Part shown: positions 50,762-62,224 of the stretch, one piece after another
Layout: each line of letters begins with the position of its first letter
Numbering within the stretch: the stretch's first letter is position 1
DNA from: Nymphaea colorata
Taxonomy: Eukaryota > Streptophyta > Magnoliopsida > Nymphaeales > Nymphaeaceae
Length of the DNA stretch: 64,000 bases
Reading direction: 5' to 3'
NCBI RefSeq assembly: GCF_008831285.2
Contig: NC_045140.1
Coordinates: forward strand, 17,234,370 to 17,298,369
Notes under the pieces: model-generated
Told to the model about the DNA's origin: nothing
The model's input: only the letters and a program-made list of their open reading frames with translations
Databases searched by the model: none
Made by a program: the position numbers and the translations under genes

Positions 50762-53629
50762 AACATCTTGAAGTTGTTGGAAGCTTTTATTATTTTAACT
50801 AGAGATCTGGTTTCTTCTGTATAATTTTGTCGCTAATGTTGATTCAAGGGTTAAGTTTTCTTCTTTGCTTGGAATTGCTTATATAATGTTTACCAGTTAT
50901 ATGTTTTGTTAAACTCTTGTATCTAAGAGTAAGTCTGACTAGGCATTAACAAACTGTGATAAATTATGCATACATATTCTTGTTCTTCTTCTTTTATTCA
51001 TTACATAGGAGGAACCCCCCTCTGGATTGAAGGCTTGGCTGCACTTGCCTATTTTCGTCTTTAGACACCATGCCCACGCTTACCTTCCCACATGCAAAGC
51101 GTCCCCCTCAACCTCTTGGTAGCTTCCAGCAGAGATCCCACCATACCCTTAAGTCTTCTGTATCTTCTGCTTTACCAGTCATCATCCGGCTGATTGGCGA
51201 GGAGACGATGAGGACTTGCGGGGAACAAGTGGAACTCAGTTTTTGGGGCCTCCAGGAACTCACATAGACTCAAACTTGGAACAGAGGACATATTTATCTA
51301 TGAGATCTCTCTCTCTAGATTTGGTGGTTATTAGAAAGTTGACTGTCGTGGTCCTTAATTGGTCCATCATAATTTAGCCTATTGGCCCACTGATACCTCT
51401 TAGAAAGTTTATATCTTTACGTCTGTGGTCACTGAGGGGACTCCCATCCATCCACATCTGCATTAAGTGGTCCAACTTATGTGACTTGTCGGTTTATTTG
51501 TTCAAAGTTACTCATATTATGAGTTTGCTTTGGAGATGGCACTTGGGAGGAACTGGTAAAGAACAAGTGGGAACCCATGGGAAACTTAACAGCAAAGGAT
51601 TTGAGAAGTTTTCTTTTCGTGTGCCGCAACTCTCGAAGCTCGAAAGTTTTTGGTGAGGAATCCCAATCATTCTGAAAGAATGATTCGTCAGTTGTTTTCT
51701 TCTATGGAAGAATCCAAAACTACTATTCTGGCTGATTTGTTTTCTCCGCAACTTCACAAATGCTTTTGTCCCAAGCAAAGTAATCTACGAATTAGGAAAC
51801 TTAGATCCTTGTGTTTCCTTCATTTCCTTTACGGTTCGGTAAATCCCAACGTATTTACAACTTCTGCATCCCAATTTGATCTGTACAATTTTCAATAAGT
51901 TGGTATGATCAGACAAGATTAATGTATGGGGTCATGGAATAACATCTCCAGAACTCGAGTTCGATCAGCACACGGATGCCATCTTCAGTTTCCCCGATTC
52001 AACGGTGCCCCCGCCGCGAGAACGGCTGCAACAAGGAAAGACCAGCATGCTCATCTACCGGCAACTAATGACCAACAGATTTCTGGGGATGTTTCTGACC
52101 TTATGATCTTGTCATCAAACCACTCACTGACAGGTTCTACTGCAAATGTGCTAGAAACAAAGTAAACAACCTGGACTCATTTCTTTCAGTTCGTCCACAA
52201 CCCATCAACATAAGCAATTTTAATGGGAGGAAAATATTTTAAACGGAGGAAAATGGTGAAGTCAAAAGAAACAGCCGTAAAGACGGAGCAGTTGGGTTTT
52301 TCACCCGTCGATCGGCAGCCTCGCATCAGGATGATGCCGCACCTCCTCCTCCTTTCTTTGCTATGACGTTCTGAAACAGTGAAAGCATTTACACCACACC
52401 CTATCTCCATTGTTCCTCTCAATGCCTTCAATTACTGGAGTTCGTAATCACGAAGCTTGGGCGTGGTGCCCACCAGAGGTAGGTTGGTTCCTCGGGCGGT
52501 TGCCGAGATTTGGTACCGATCCGCCTTGCTTTTAGGTCTTCTGGCAGATCTTGCATCAGCGTGGGGCCTAAGAACGTTTTCAAACACTGCCAACAAATTT
52601 TCCGTGCATGTCTCAGCGTCTGATCGTTGTGTTACGGCCAGTCAAACGCAGTTCCTGTTGCAAAAGGCTACTAAACAGGCAAAGTGGGTTATGGCCATTA
52701 TGAGACCCACCGCCTGCTCCTCGAGAGATTGAACGGGGGAGCAGACAAAGAGGGGGTGTTTCTAAGGGAGGTAGTATAGCTGGTCGTGTATATGTCTGTC
52801 TAGGTTGTCAAGCAGTCTTGAACCTTGGGTAGATGAAAAAAGGGAGGGTTTTAGCTGTTTTACTTTCCTCAAAGGGTGTGTGAATGAATGATGACTATAG
52901 TTATTCAAAGTATGATGGAAATGCCTATAAGTTATTTCTGTTTATTTTTCTCTAACATTCCATCATGATGGATAGAACAGCTCTAATTAGATGTTGGTGA
53001 CTCTAAAAACAAGAGTCAAATATATATTAAAAATAAAAAATCTCCAAAAATTGAAAGATTTTTAGGAGTCAACAAAGTTCAAACGCTAATTTCTAAAACC
53101 TTAAAAAATACAGCATGATCCTTTCAAGAGTCGTATAAATTTTACCAATTTGCACGCATGAATGCTATTGGATTTGTAGAAATGCAGCAACTGCAGTGCG
53201 TGCTTGAAAGCCAAAGGCACGAGAAGGGCAAGAAAAATGGGACGCACATATGTACATATAAATAATGATTTTTTTTATTTCTACATATTCGTGTATTTCA
53301 CAACAATTTATATAAACCAGCTTAAAGCACTAAGAAGCACGCAAGGACGTGCATGGACAGACATCAAGTGAACGGCCACGGTATTTTCTGGAGGCTCAAA
53401 GTTTAGAAACCTGTACTTTCATTGACAAATGAATAGCAAATTGAACAAATCTGAACAGTGTGGCGGGATGAATACACAATTAAGCATAAAAAACCTCTCT
53501 TTCTGTTTTCTTTTTTAGGCTGAATGGCCTGACTCAGATTACGCCAACAAAAAAAAAAATTCTGGGTATTAAACTCTTGACCTGTTACCACCTGATAAGG
53601 GCCTAAGGCTCTTTATGCGAAGACATAAA
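50624..53629. other. Kinase 3' UTR and intergenic region
   Basis: The kinase 3' side includes the AT microsatellite at 50730. The stretches 51,950-52,110 and 52,430-52,740 are less AT-rich and hold short open frames that look protein-like but match no family I know. A T-run with a GAGTTTAATACCC word at about 53,545-53,600 (minus strand) may be a decayed SINE end just beyond the stop of the USP-like gene. Confidence 0.45.
50730..50758. repeat. (AT)n microsatellite
   Basis: About fourteen TA units lie roughly 110 bases past the AGC kinase stop codon, probably within its 3' UTR. Confidence 0.9.
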
Positions 53630-56600
53630 CTAGATCAAACTGGGAAAGCACTTGCAGTATTCTGACTGTTTGTTGCTTTTCTCATCTTGAGGCTCATCTT
53701 CATCATCTCCATCTTTACTGGTAGTGGTAGTAGTAGTAGGAGGAAGAGGAGGAGCAGAGGGGGTAACTGGAGATATTGGTGTTTGATCAGCATTAGCAAC
53801 AACTTCTTTTCCATCGCATATGATCCTTATTTGGCAATCATTTGGAGCATTCTTCTGCACATACTCTGCCTTCCCATTTCCCTTCCTTCTATAAGAGAAA
53901 AGAGAGAGAGAGAGAGCAGTCGATAATAACATGAATTGACTAAAATATTCAAATCTATCTTTCGCATCCACAAAGCCGGATGAGAGAACCAGATGAAATA
54001 TTTTTGAAAAAGAAAAAGTAGAAAAAGGACAACCTAGAGAGGTTTACCTTGTTTTGAGTTCACAAAATTGTGTGAAAAGCCACAAAACTTAAAAAACTTA
54101 AGCTATTAATCTGTCTTTTAAGGGCTGTTTGGCAACAACAGATACTGTTACTGTCATACTATTATTGTCAATCTGACCCCAAAATTGGTGCAGATTCACG
54201 GAATGTTGTAACAAGTGTTTCATGAATCTATTTTGTTTTTTAAGGCAGATTCATGAGACAGTAACATTGCTGTTACTAAACGGCCTCTTATATGTACACA
54301 ACCAGTGGATAAAGTGTTCAAATAGTTCCTTTTCAAGTTGGGGCCATGAAAAATACAACACTTTAATCCCAAATTGAAAAGCAAAGATTTTTTCAGAAAC
54401 AATTCATGCAATAAAATTACTATGCGTTCGATCTGGAATCCATGTAAAGATATTCTAGCTTTACCTAAGGCGCGACCTTCTTGTCCCCATGACCAGCCTT
54501 TTGATCATGCCAATTTCAAGGAGTTGCACAATGGTTTCAGCAACCATGTCACTCTCTACAACCACAGTCTCTGCTCTCACCTACAAATCAGCATACATGT
54601 AATGGTCATAAGAACTCCAGAGAACATCAAAAGTTCAACTCTCAAAGTGCACATTCCCTCCCAGTAAGGCTGCATGGTAATAAGGCGGCCGGCTTCAAGT
54701 TTGGCCTGACAGCGCGCTATAAACAACACGAGTTTGGTTAAGCTGCAGGGTCCCTAGAAGGAATAGACGCGTTGGACATTGTAATAAGCTGAAGTTTGAA
54801 TTTTATATTGTTTCAGAAGCAAAGGCAATAGATTTGAACTCAAAAGGCACGCTTGTTTGATTGGCAACTATCTTCTGCATGGTTCGTTGGAAGTATGGAG
54901 AGAAAACCACAGACAAATACAAAAAAAAGAAAAAACAAACGTCTAAAGTTAATTTGTTTAACAAAAGGTATATGGATGTAACTTTCATGATCAAGAACCC
55001 AGATGGTGGTTGTTATTTTTGATGTATGCACAAGTTTATGAACTAAAATTTTTCGGAAGTATTTTCAGATTACTGAACTTTCAGTCCTTGCACAATCCTA
55101 TCTGTTTTAGACTAGCTTCAAAAAATTAACTTCTTTCAACTTCAAAACGAACACCCTGCTTGGATGGGGGGAAAGAGAGAGGGATGAATGAAAATTATAG
55201 TGTATGTTGCGTCTGGATGACTGATTAAAGTAGAAGAGAAGAAAAGGAGAATGAAAATTTGTGTTTGGATGTGAAGGAAAGGAAAGGGGATGAGAGAAAA
55301 GGAAATGGCTCCCTAATATATACACGTTGGCGTTTCTCAGGATGTATCGGCCATTTAAAGTACTTTAAATTTATAAGTGAAGGCGTCAAATGTTTACAAC
55401 CATTTTACTTATGAAAGCAGCTGATATTTTTATCCCAGGTGCAATTTCTCTGCCTAAAGGAAAAGAAAAAAAAAAAATAAGCTAGACTGGTTGATACAAG
55501 CCGATAAATAACTAAATTTAGCCTCATATCAACCAACTTTGCTGAATGTCGAGAAAGAGAAACAGAGAGAGAAATGTACTTGTTGATTGTGGAGAGAAAG
55601 GGGAAAGAGAGATACATAATCAAGTTTTAGATTTTTTTGGAATATTATTGTAAATTAACTTAAATTATTTATTTTTTCTTCTTTCATAAACAATGATGAT
55701 TTTCACAATTTCTTTCCTTTCTTTGTCATTAATCTCTCGTTTCCTTTTTTTTCTTCTTCTATCCATTAGTCTCCTTTTTTTCCCTCTACATCCAAAGTGA
55801 TAGTCACAAAAACGTGTTTTTTTCGAAAAAAAATGTGAAAAAAACATGATAAATTAAATTACTGTTTAAAACTAAAAAAATGCATTTTCTTGAAAAAACG
55901 TTAAAAACGAAAAAATGAGTTTATAACACATTTTTTTCACTTTTTTCATTTTTCATTTTTCATTTTTATTTGTTGCAAATCTACTTATCTATGTTTGTAT
56001 TATTACTTTCTCACATATTTTATTTTTTTCTCATTTTTAGTTTTTTTTTTTTATTTTAAAAATTTACCATATTTTTCTCATTTTTTCAAGCTCATCATAT
56101 TATGCTCGAGAAAAACCTTGCCAAGCTTCAAAACTTTATTTGTGATATGATCCATTGCCGTTTAAAGCTTCAAAACTCTATTTGTGATATGATCCAAATA
56201 TGCTCTAAGCTTAACAAAGTTTCGGTCTCGGTATCTCCCTAAATTGGGATGAATCGTACTAATGCTTACATACCAAGGCAGTGCACGTACCTCATACATA
56301 TTGCAGAGATTTATATATTTGCGGATCAATGCTTCCCTCTTGTTCTCCTCCTCCTTCATGAAGGCCTCCACCTGTGCAGGCGCCACGTGGTTTCGGCTAA
56401 TGTTTCCCACTGTGAGGCAACATACACATGTAGGCAAAAATTAAAAGATAACTGGAAGGTAAAAGTAATGCAAGATCTTGCATTTTAATTTGCCGAGTTT
56501 AGGGTTCCAAGGATCTTTGACTTGAAACGTCTCACAGTGGGGACATCGAGTAAGATCTTGGTATTCTCAAAGCATCTGCATCGACGTTCGCATATATAAT

Positions 56601-57714
56601 CATATAATCTGTCTACTCTCATTTTGAAATACTCTTCCATGGCTGCCACCGACTCCGAAGATTCACGGGCTTCTGAATATTTTTGCCAAAAACATGCTTC
56701 TGATTGAATAATTGACACTCGGATATGGTTACGTACCCAGTAAATGAATCTGCTCATCTTAAAAGAAGTTGAAAATGCACAGCCTTGTCGATCATCAGCT
56801 TACCCATGAACCAGTGGATTTAAGGACATTAAAAACTGATGATAAGAAAAATGGCTGCCAAGAGAAGAAGAAATCGAATGCTATGCTTCACCATTTAAAA
56901 GAAGCTTTATTATACCAATTTATTTCATATTTGTGTGCTTTTGAAGGTAAGAGAGTTTATGAATTAGTAAACCCATCTCAAAATTTAGATTTCGAGCTCA
57001 TACCGATCTTAACAACATTGATTATTAAAAATGTTGGAGTGAATTCGAAAACTAGATGTCACAGAGCTGCGGCGGAAGCTTAATCGCGATTTACTTTATA
57101 TAGAATCAGTTTATTAAAGCACCCAATTTTTTTAACAAGAAACAATTCTCCAAAGGCAGGTTGACTTCGAAGTTAGAAGCCTTAAGGTGAAGGGAATCAA
57201 GAGTTCCGTAACCGAGTCGGAAGCTGAGGACGGTAAAAACGATAATGGAATTTCTTCTCCAGTAAGTGATCAAATCATAGGGCATGAATTTGCAAAGCAA
57301 TAGCGGTTCCGATCCTCTTTTGTTTTTTTTTCCGGGAAGAAACCGATCGTAGTTACGGAGAGAGAGAAACTCACAGGGCGTGGGAATCACTGTAACTGGG
57401 GGAAAGATATGGACGAGAAAGACGGAGGTTCCCGGGATCACGATCTCCGTCAAGGCCCACTGGAGGGCGTCGAGGCTTGAGTTCTTCCTCCCGACCGCCA
57501 CGTAGACGTCGTTCGACTCGTCCCTGTAAGCCGGCGGCGTGACCTCAGGCGCTTCCTCTTCCACTATCTCTGAGGTGCAACCGGTAGTGGGAAGCCAGAA
57601 TCGGGAAGTAGTACAGGTGTCAATTCCGCTGATGGCATGCAGTCTTTCCGGCGAGCAAATTTCCGCCTCTCGAGACCCCGCTTCACCGGCATCCTCAATC
57701 GAAGAATCCAGCAT
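53630..57714 (-). CDS. USP-like (adenine nucleotide alpha hydrolase-like) protein, paralogue A
   Basis: Four exons on the minus strand: 57714-57375, 56409-56291, 54580-54465, 53888-53630, giving 277 aa. After an acidic leader, the USP/alpha-hydrolase fold begins with DVYVAVGRKNSSLDALQWAL (69-88) and runs through VFLVHIFPPVTVIPTP (98-113), EEENKREALIRKYINLC, ETVVVESDMVAETIV and KRLVMGT. This matches the USP module found alone or in front of U-box/kinase domains in plants, but no U-box or kinase follows. The end has a GKAEYVQKNAPNDC block, then a Pro/Thr-rich and Asp/Glu-rich tail ending YCKCFPSLI. The biochemical role is unknown; nucleotide binding and stress or root-hair functions are inferred from relatives. 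Its first three exon lengths (340, 119, 116) equal those of paralogue B. Intron 3 holds a MITE. Confidence 0.88.
54118..54290. mobile_element. Tourist-like MITE in intron 3 of USP paralogue A (family copy 2)
   Basis: The ends are TTAAGGGCTGTTTGGC and TAAACGGCCTCTTA, flanked by TTA. The interior shares CTGTTACTGTC, GTTGTAACAAGTGTTTCATGAA, CAGATTCATGAGACAG and TGCTGTTACT with the element at 37785-37952 in RPAC1. It is non-coding. Confidence 0.75.
56123..56196. repeat. Tandem near-duplicate of about 42 bp in intron 2 of USP paralogue A
   Basis: AAGCTTCAAAACTTTATTTG with TGATATGATCCA occurs at 56123 and again about 42 bases later with one change (CTTTATT to CTCTATT). It is non-coding. Confidence 0.75.
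56485..56757 (-). other. Unassigned 90-codon ORF within intron 1 of USP paralogue A
   Basis: An ATG-initiated frame with a balanced, charged composition (for example EEYFKMRVDRLYDYICERR and LLDVPTVRRFKSKILG) lies on the minus strand between exons 1 and 2. It looks more protein-like than most chance frames nearby. I do not recognise a family. It may be a captured gene fragment, a transposon remnant or a chance frame. Confidence 0.3.
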
Positions 57715-57783
57715 TTCTGTTGAAACGGAACTTCTCGCCGGAATTTTGTTCGGAGAGGAGTTTCTACCGGACGGACAAGGCGG

Positions 57784-57828
57784 AGAGAGAGAGAGAGAGA
57801 GAGAGAGAGGTGGCCTGTGTTAAATAGC
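57784..57828 (-). promoter_or_regulatory. GA repeat and TATA-like box upstream of USP paralogue A
   Basis: A (GA)n run covers 57784-57809. Just beyond it the minus strand reads GCTATTTAACAC (TATTTAA at 57826-57820), about 110 bases before the ATG, with the CT-rich stretch of the minus strand lying between. This order of TATA-like box then pyrimidine leader is typical of plant promoters. Confidence 0.4.
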
Positions 57829-57829
57829 A

Positions 57830-60207
57830 GCGCGGTCGGCCGAGAAAAAAAAAGAACGAAAAAACTCTAAGAAGTGAATTTACTAAAGTGAACCTGATCG
57901 AGCCTGCTCAACGAGACTTACTTTTGGAAATATATGTTTTGAAAACATATTATTTGTTTTGAAAATAACACTGTCTTTTTTATTGAATACTATATTGAGT
58001 CATATTGTTGGATTTAATTCTTTTTTTAAATTTTAAAACAATTTAAATGAATGGATAAGGGCATAAATTTCCCAAATGAAACAAAAACCAATTTTGGCTT
58101 CTTCTTTTTTCTAGGAATTGGTAGAAGAAATAAAAACATTTCTTAAAAAAATATTAAATTTAATTACAAACAAGAAAATTCTTAAAATGTTATGTGGTAT
58201 GATGCTTTCTTCTCTTAGAAAATTCTCTCATTCGATTTCTTGGTTTGCAGATAACTGGCTTTGTCAATATTCCTTCCAGCAAATGTAAGGCGTGCTACCT
58301 TGAAAGTCAGCATCCATATTTGGATCTGGATCCTTGTTTCAGTTCCGGTTACACATTCTTTTAGTCATCTATCTATATGGGTACCAACATCATCTTCATA
58401 CAAAAAATACGAGAGAAATTAAAATTGTACATATGATTGGGACTAACCCTTTGGATCTGGATTTATGTGTATGGACCACGATCCAGATCCATTCACTTGC
58501 TCCCCCACGGCCACGGGTAATGGCTGGAGCCAGCAGCACGCGATCGAGAAATTGACGTTTCCCTTGTTCTACGAGTGATGTACATTTGGTGTTCGTGATG
58601 CCGTTCAACTTGTTCTATTTTATTATTCAAACAAAGAAAACAAACATGGTTGTAAGGAGATATACTTAAGAATATTCCGAGGAAATGTGATATAAAATTA
58701 AAATATTTACGGAGCACGAATTTAACGACGTTGACGAAATGTATAATAAAACATCATTCAGACGAAATGTATAATAAAACATCATTCAGATTCCAGGTGA
58801 TCCAGATAATATTATTTCTCGGATTAAAAAACACCAAAGTTTTTCTAGATCGAGGAACTTGAATTCCGTTGAGGACAATTCTTTGTTTTGAAAAGCCAAT
58901 TAAAGTTCAAATCCATTTTAAAATATGAAAAATATATGTTTAAAATTGTGATTTTTGGAGGAAATTCGGTAAAGAAAACATTGTGGTCTTAGATTCCTGT
59001 ATGCTATTGTTTTAGGAAATATGGTGATAATAGATGTCATAATTAAATTCGACCAACAAATATTGGACACAATCATATCAAGTTCCCTGAAAAAAAAAAA
59101 AAAAAAACATTGTGTTCTTGAGACATGAAGTACGTTTGTTATGATGCCTTAGTGCTGAATATTGCCGCAGTTCTGTTCCATGGAAATGGATGTAAACGTC
59201 AAAAAATGAACGCTTGGAACACATTGTTCACAGGCTGTGTCCAACGTTCTTCAACATTATTTGAAGTTCAGGCATGGAATACTGATGAGCAATGCATTAG
59301 AAATTCTCTATTCACGACACTTGATAGCGAGCCCCAAGTCGAGTTCTTCCAACTTAAACCCGAGTCGTTTAACATTTCGAACATAAATTTAACTCGAGCT
59401 TGAACTGAACTCATGTCTAGTTTTTACAAGTGAGTTCGAATCAAGTCGGAGTTGGCTCGAGTCGTTGTGTAGCCTAGAAAGGGTGCTAATGCTTGTTGCA
59501 TCTTGAAGAATCCTTGTCTTCGAAAAGGGAAAAAAGTTTGGTCGGCCTACTTATACAAACTAATACACAAAAAGATGAATGCACTTGTGATATTGATCAT
59601 CAAATGCTCATTATATTGGACAGACTCTTTCTAACATACTATAGTATAGCATAATATGGATTCACAACATCATATAAGAATGAAATGTACCTTTATGTAA
59701 AAGAAACACCAACATGACGTTGCTTAATCTGATTACAGAAATGTTAATCTGATTCTAACTTAAATTTATTAATTCGGGTGATCGGGAGTATTATTCGCCC
59801 CGCTTGAGCAAAGCAAGAATCGAACCCCCTTCTCTCTCTTCCTTCTTCTTGTTTTCAGGATCCAGATTTGCATGAGTACCAAATGGCGAGATTTCCACGT
59901 ACTTCAACTTGCACATAAGACCAACCCCTTTTATAGTACATTAACGTACTTCCCTTCCAAATCTAAGTAATTCAACCCCAATTACCAGCTTTTTACATTG
60001 TTCTCTTTCCCCTTCAATTGAAATTTCAAAATGGACGTGAAGAACAATAATATTAATTAATTAACGTTATATTAATGCACACTTGACGGTACATTCCAAC
60101 GCCATCAGGGCATCAGCACTTCACATTTTCATCGTTTCTGAGCGAGATGTGCGGTCAAGCTGATCGTCTCCATGTCTATCGTGATTTCGGACCGCTGGAT
60201 TTGAGCG
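57830..60207. other. Spacer between the two USP-like paralogues
   Basis: AT-rich DNA with no recognisable gene. It includes a stretch rich in GGATCC/GATCTGGATC words at about 58,320-58,500, a 28-bp direct repeat at 58733, and a CTCGAG/GAGTTCG-rich repeat at about 59,330-59,470. The last 100 or so bases are the 3' side of paralogue B. Confidence 0.5.
58733..58788. repeat. 28-bp direct repeat, two copies
   Basis: GACGAAATGTATAATAAAAC followed by ATCATTCA occurs at 58733 and again, identically, at 58761. The perfect identity suggests a recent duplication. Confidence 0.9.
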
Positions 60208-62134
60208 TCAGAAATGGGCTTCCTTTCCGTCGCAAATAATCTTCACCTTACAGTACGGTGGAGCGTGCCTTTGCACGTACCCTGCCTTACCACCAGCTCC
60301 TTTTCTGCATTACACCAAGTCCATAGCAAACAACTGTGAGTGTTTTTTTGAATATATTCAATGATTGAGGCAAATTTATGAGACATTAGGAGGATTAATA
60401 TTGTTTATCCACCGAACTCACTATATTTTGATCTTTTCTCCACTAATAACAGTATAGTAATGTATATATATGAATAGCAGGTGTGTGTTTTTATTTCAAA
60501 AATTTAATGTAGTGCGATACCGCATCAAGCCTTTTGATTGTTAGATCAAAAACAACATTTATAATCACAACATATTTCTCAGAATAAGAACATGGCGTTC
60601 ATGAAATCTGTGTTTTAAAAGCATGCGATTGATATTTACCTAGCCTGCCATTTCGTCGTCCCCATAACCAACTTCCTCACAATGCAGAAATCGATGACAT
60701 CCACAATAGCGTTGGCAACCATGTCACTTTCTACGATCACCGTATCTACCTGCACCTAAAAGTGGGGCCAAAAATTTTTAAACTCTCCACATCGATGAAC
60801 AGTAAATTTTATTCTAATTTCACATGTCAAATAAAGAGAAATTTGTGTGATTTTTCATAGTTATGTTTATAAAATTTACCCAGGAAAGTTTTATATATAC
60901 ATATATATAAAATACCCAGATGGCTTAAAATTAAAATCTATTGTTGAAAGCACTATAAACCATTACTCAAAGAACCAATAACCAATAATGGACCATAAAC
61001 TATAGCTAGTGTTTCTCATCAGATGGCGATAGATTTTTAATTTTTAGCAATCCAACAACCTTCACATTTAACATATTTAAACTACCTAATAAGTAAAAGA
61101 AACCTTGTTGATATAAATAGAAATGAAAATAGACTAGTGAAATGTACCTGACTGCCATGGCACAGCTTCAAATATTTCTGCATCAATGTTGATCTTTTAA
61201 TCTGCTCCTCGTTTATGAAGTCCTCTACAATTTCTGGTGCCATGAGATCCCTGCTCATCATTCCAACTATATGTGGCCCACATGGTCAGGTTAGACAGAA
61301 CCATACTAGTTTGATTTTATCAAATATCTTATGCAAATATGCATCATATATATGCGCATTACTATATATAAGTAAAGTGCAATTGAAATTTGGAATCAAT
61401 CAACAATTTAGTTCTTTCTGAACGTCTGCCAAATCACAGTTTTAAAAATCTGATTCTGGTTTCACATTTTATGAAATTTGGACTGCTTATTTCTTAAGGC
61501 TTATGAAATTATGAATGTGGGCCAGGCACCAATTATTCGAACAATGATCGATCGTAACTAAAATGGACTGTGATGAAAAAAAAAAGGAAACTGAAAAAGA
61601 AGAGAAGAAAAGTTGGTGTGAAGAAAAAAGCGGTGCGGAGATCCTGAAACTTAATGGGAATAGTTATTGAGAATTGTTGCTTTGGAATTGTGCATATGAA
61701 TTATACATGTAAAGACAATGAGGGAGTATTTATTGAGAACTGTTACTCTGGAGTTGTATGAATTATATACATGAAGACAGAGAAAGTGACTTACGAGGTG
61801 TAGGAATGAAGGTAACAGGGGAGTAGACATGGACGAGATAGACGCAGCTTCCTGGGACGACGGCTTCCCTCAAGGCCCACCGGAGAACGTCAAGGCTCGA
61901 TTCCTTTGTCCCGACTGCCACATAGACGTCGTTCGACTCATCCCGGTCAGCCGCCGCCGCCGCCGCCGGTATGGTGATCTCAGGTTCTTCCACTATCTCT
62001 GGGCATGCCGGAAACCACAATAAGTGGGAAGGGACGGTCTCCTCCTCCTGGTTGGCGCCGGCTAGCTTCTCCGGTGATCCGCTCGTTTCGCCGGACTCTT
62101 CTTCACCGACTTCTGCCACTGGAGATTCCTTCAT
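60208..62134 (-). CDS. USP-like (adenine nucleotide alpha hydrolase-like) protein, paralogue B
   Basis: Four exons on the minus strand: 62134-61795, 61266-61148, 60755-60640, 60304-60208, giving 223 aa. The first 113 codons align with paralogue A without gaps, sharing RDESNDVYVAVG exactly, then VYLVHVYSPVTFIPTP. Exon 2 gives EEQIKRSTLMQKYLKLC and exon 3 VDTVIVESDMVANAIVDVI and RKLVMGT. It ends AGYVQRHAPPYC and IICDGKEAHF, so it lacks the acidic tail of A. A GCC run encodes six alanines near 57-62. No U-box or kinase domain follows. The role is unknown beyond the nucleotide-binding fold of the USP superfamily. Order, strand, identical exon lengths and phases with A show a tandem duplication. 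Confidence 0.88.
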
Positions 62135-62212
62135 TTTCGCTTGATATCAGAGCTCTGAAAAGAATTTTGGTAAGAGATCTAGAGATAGAGAGAGTATGTT
62201 TCTTCCACGTCT

Positions 62213-62222
62213 CTCTTATATG
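62213..62222 (-). promoter_or_regulatory. Candidate TATA box of USP paralogue B
   Basis: The minus strand reads CATATAAGAG about 80 bases before the ATG at 62134, followed by ACGTGG at about 62208-62203, a G-box/ABRE-like core lying just after the TATA box. The placement is reasonable for a short leader. Confidence 0.4.
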
Positions 62223-62224
62223 TA

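Noticed and set aside
59815-59835. tRNA gene suggested by GGGGTTCGATTC on the minus strand
   Set aside because: The flanking bases do not form a T stem or an acceptor stem, and no anticodon arm was found.
61763-62134. U-box ubiquitin ligase or receptor-like kinase assignment for the USP-like genes
   Set aside because: Both gene models stop soon after the USP-like fold, and no U-box or kinase motif is found in the following sequence.
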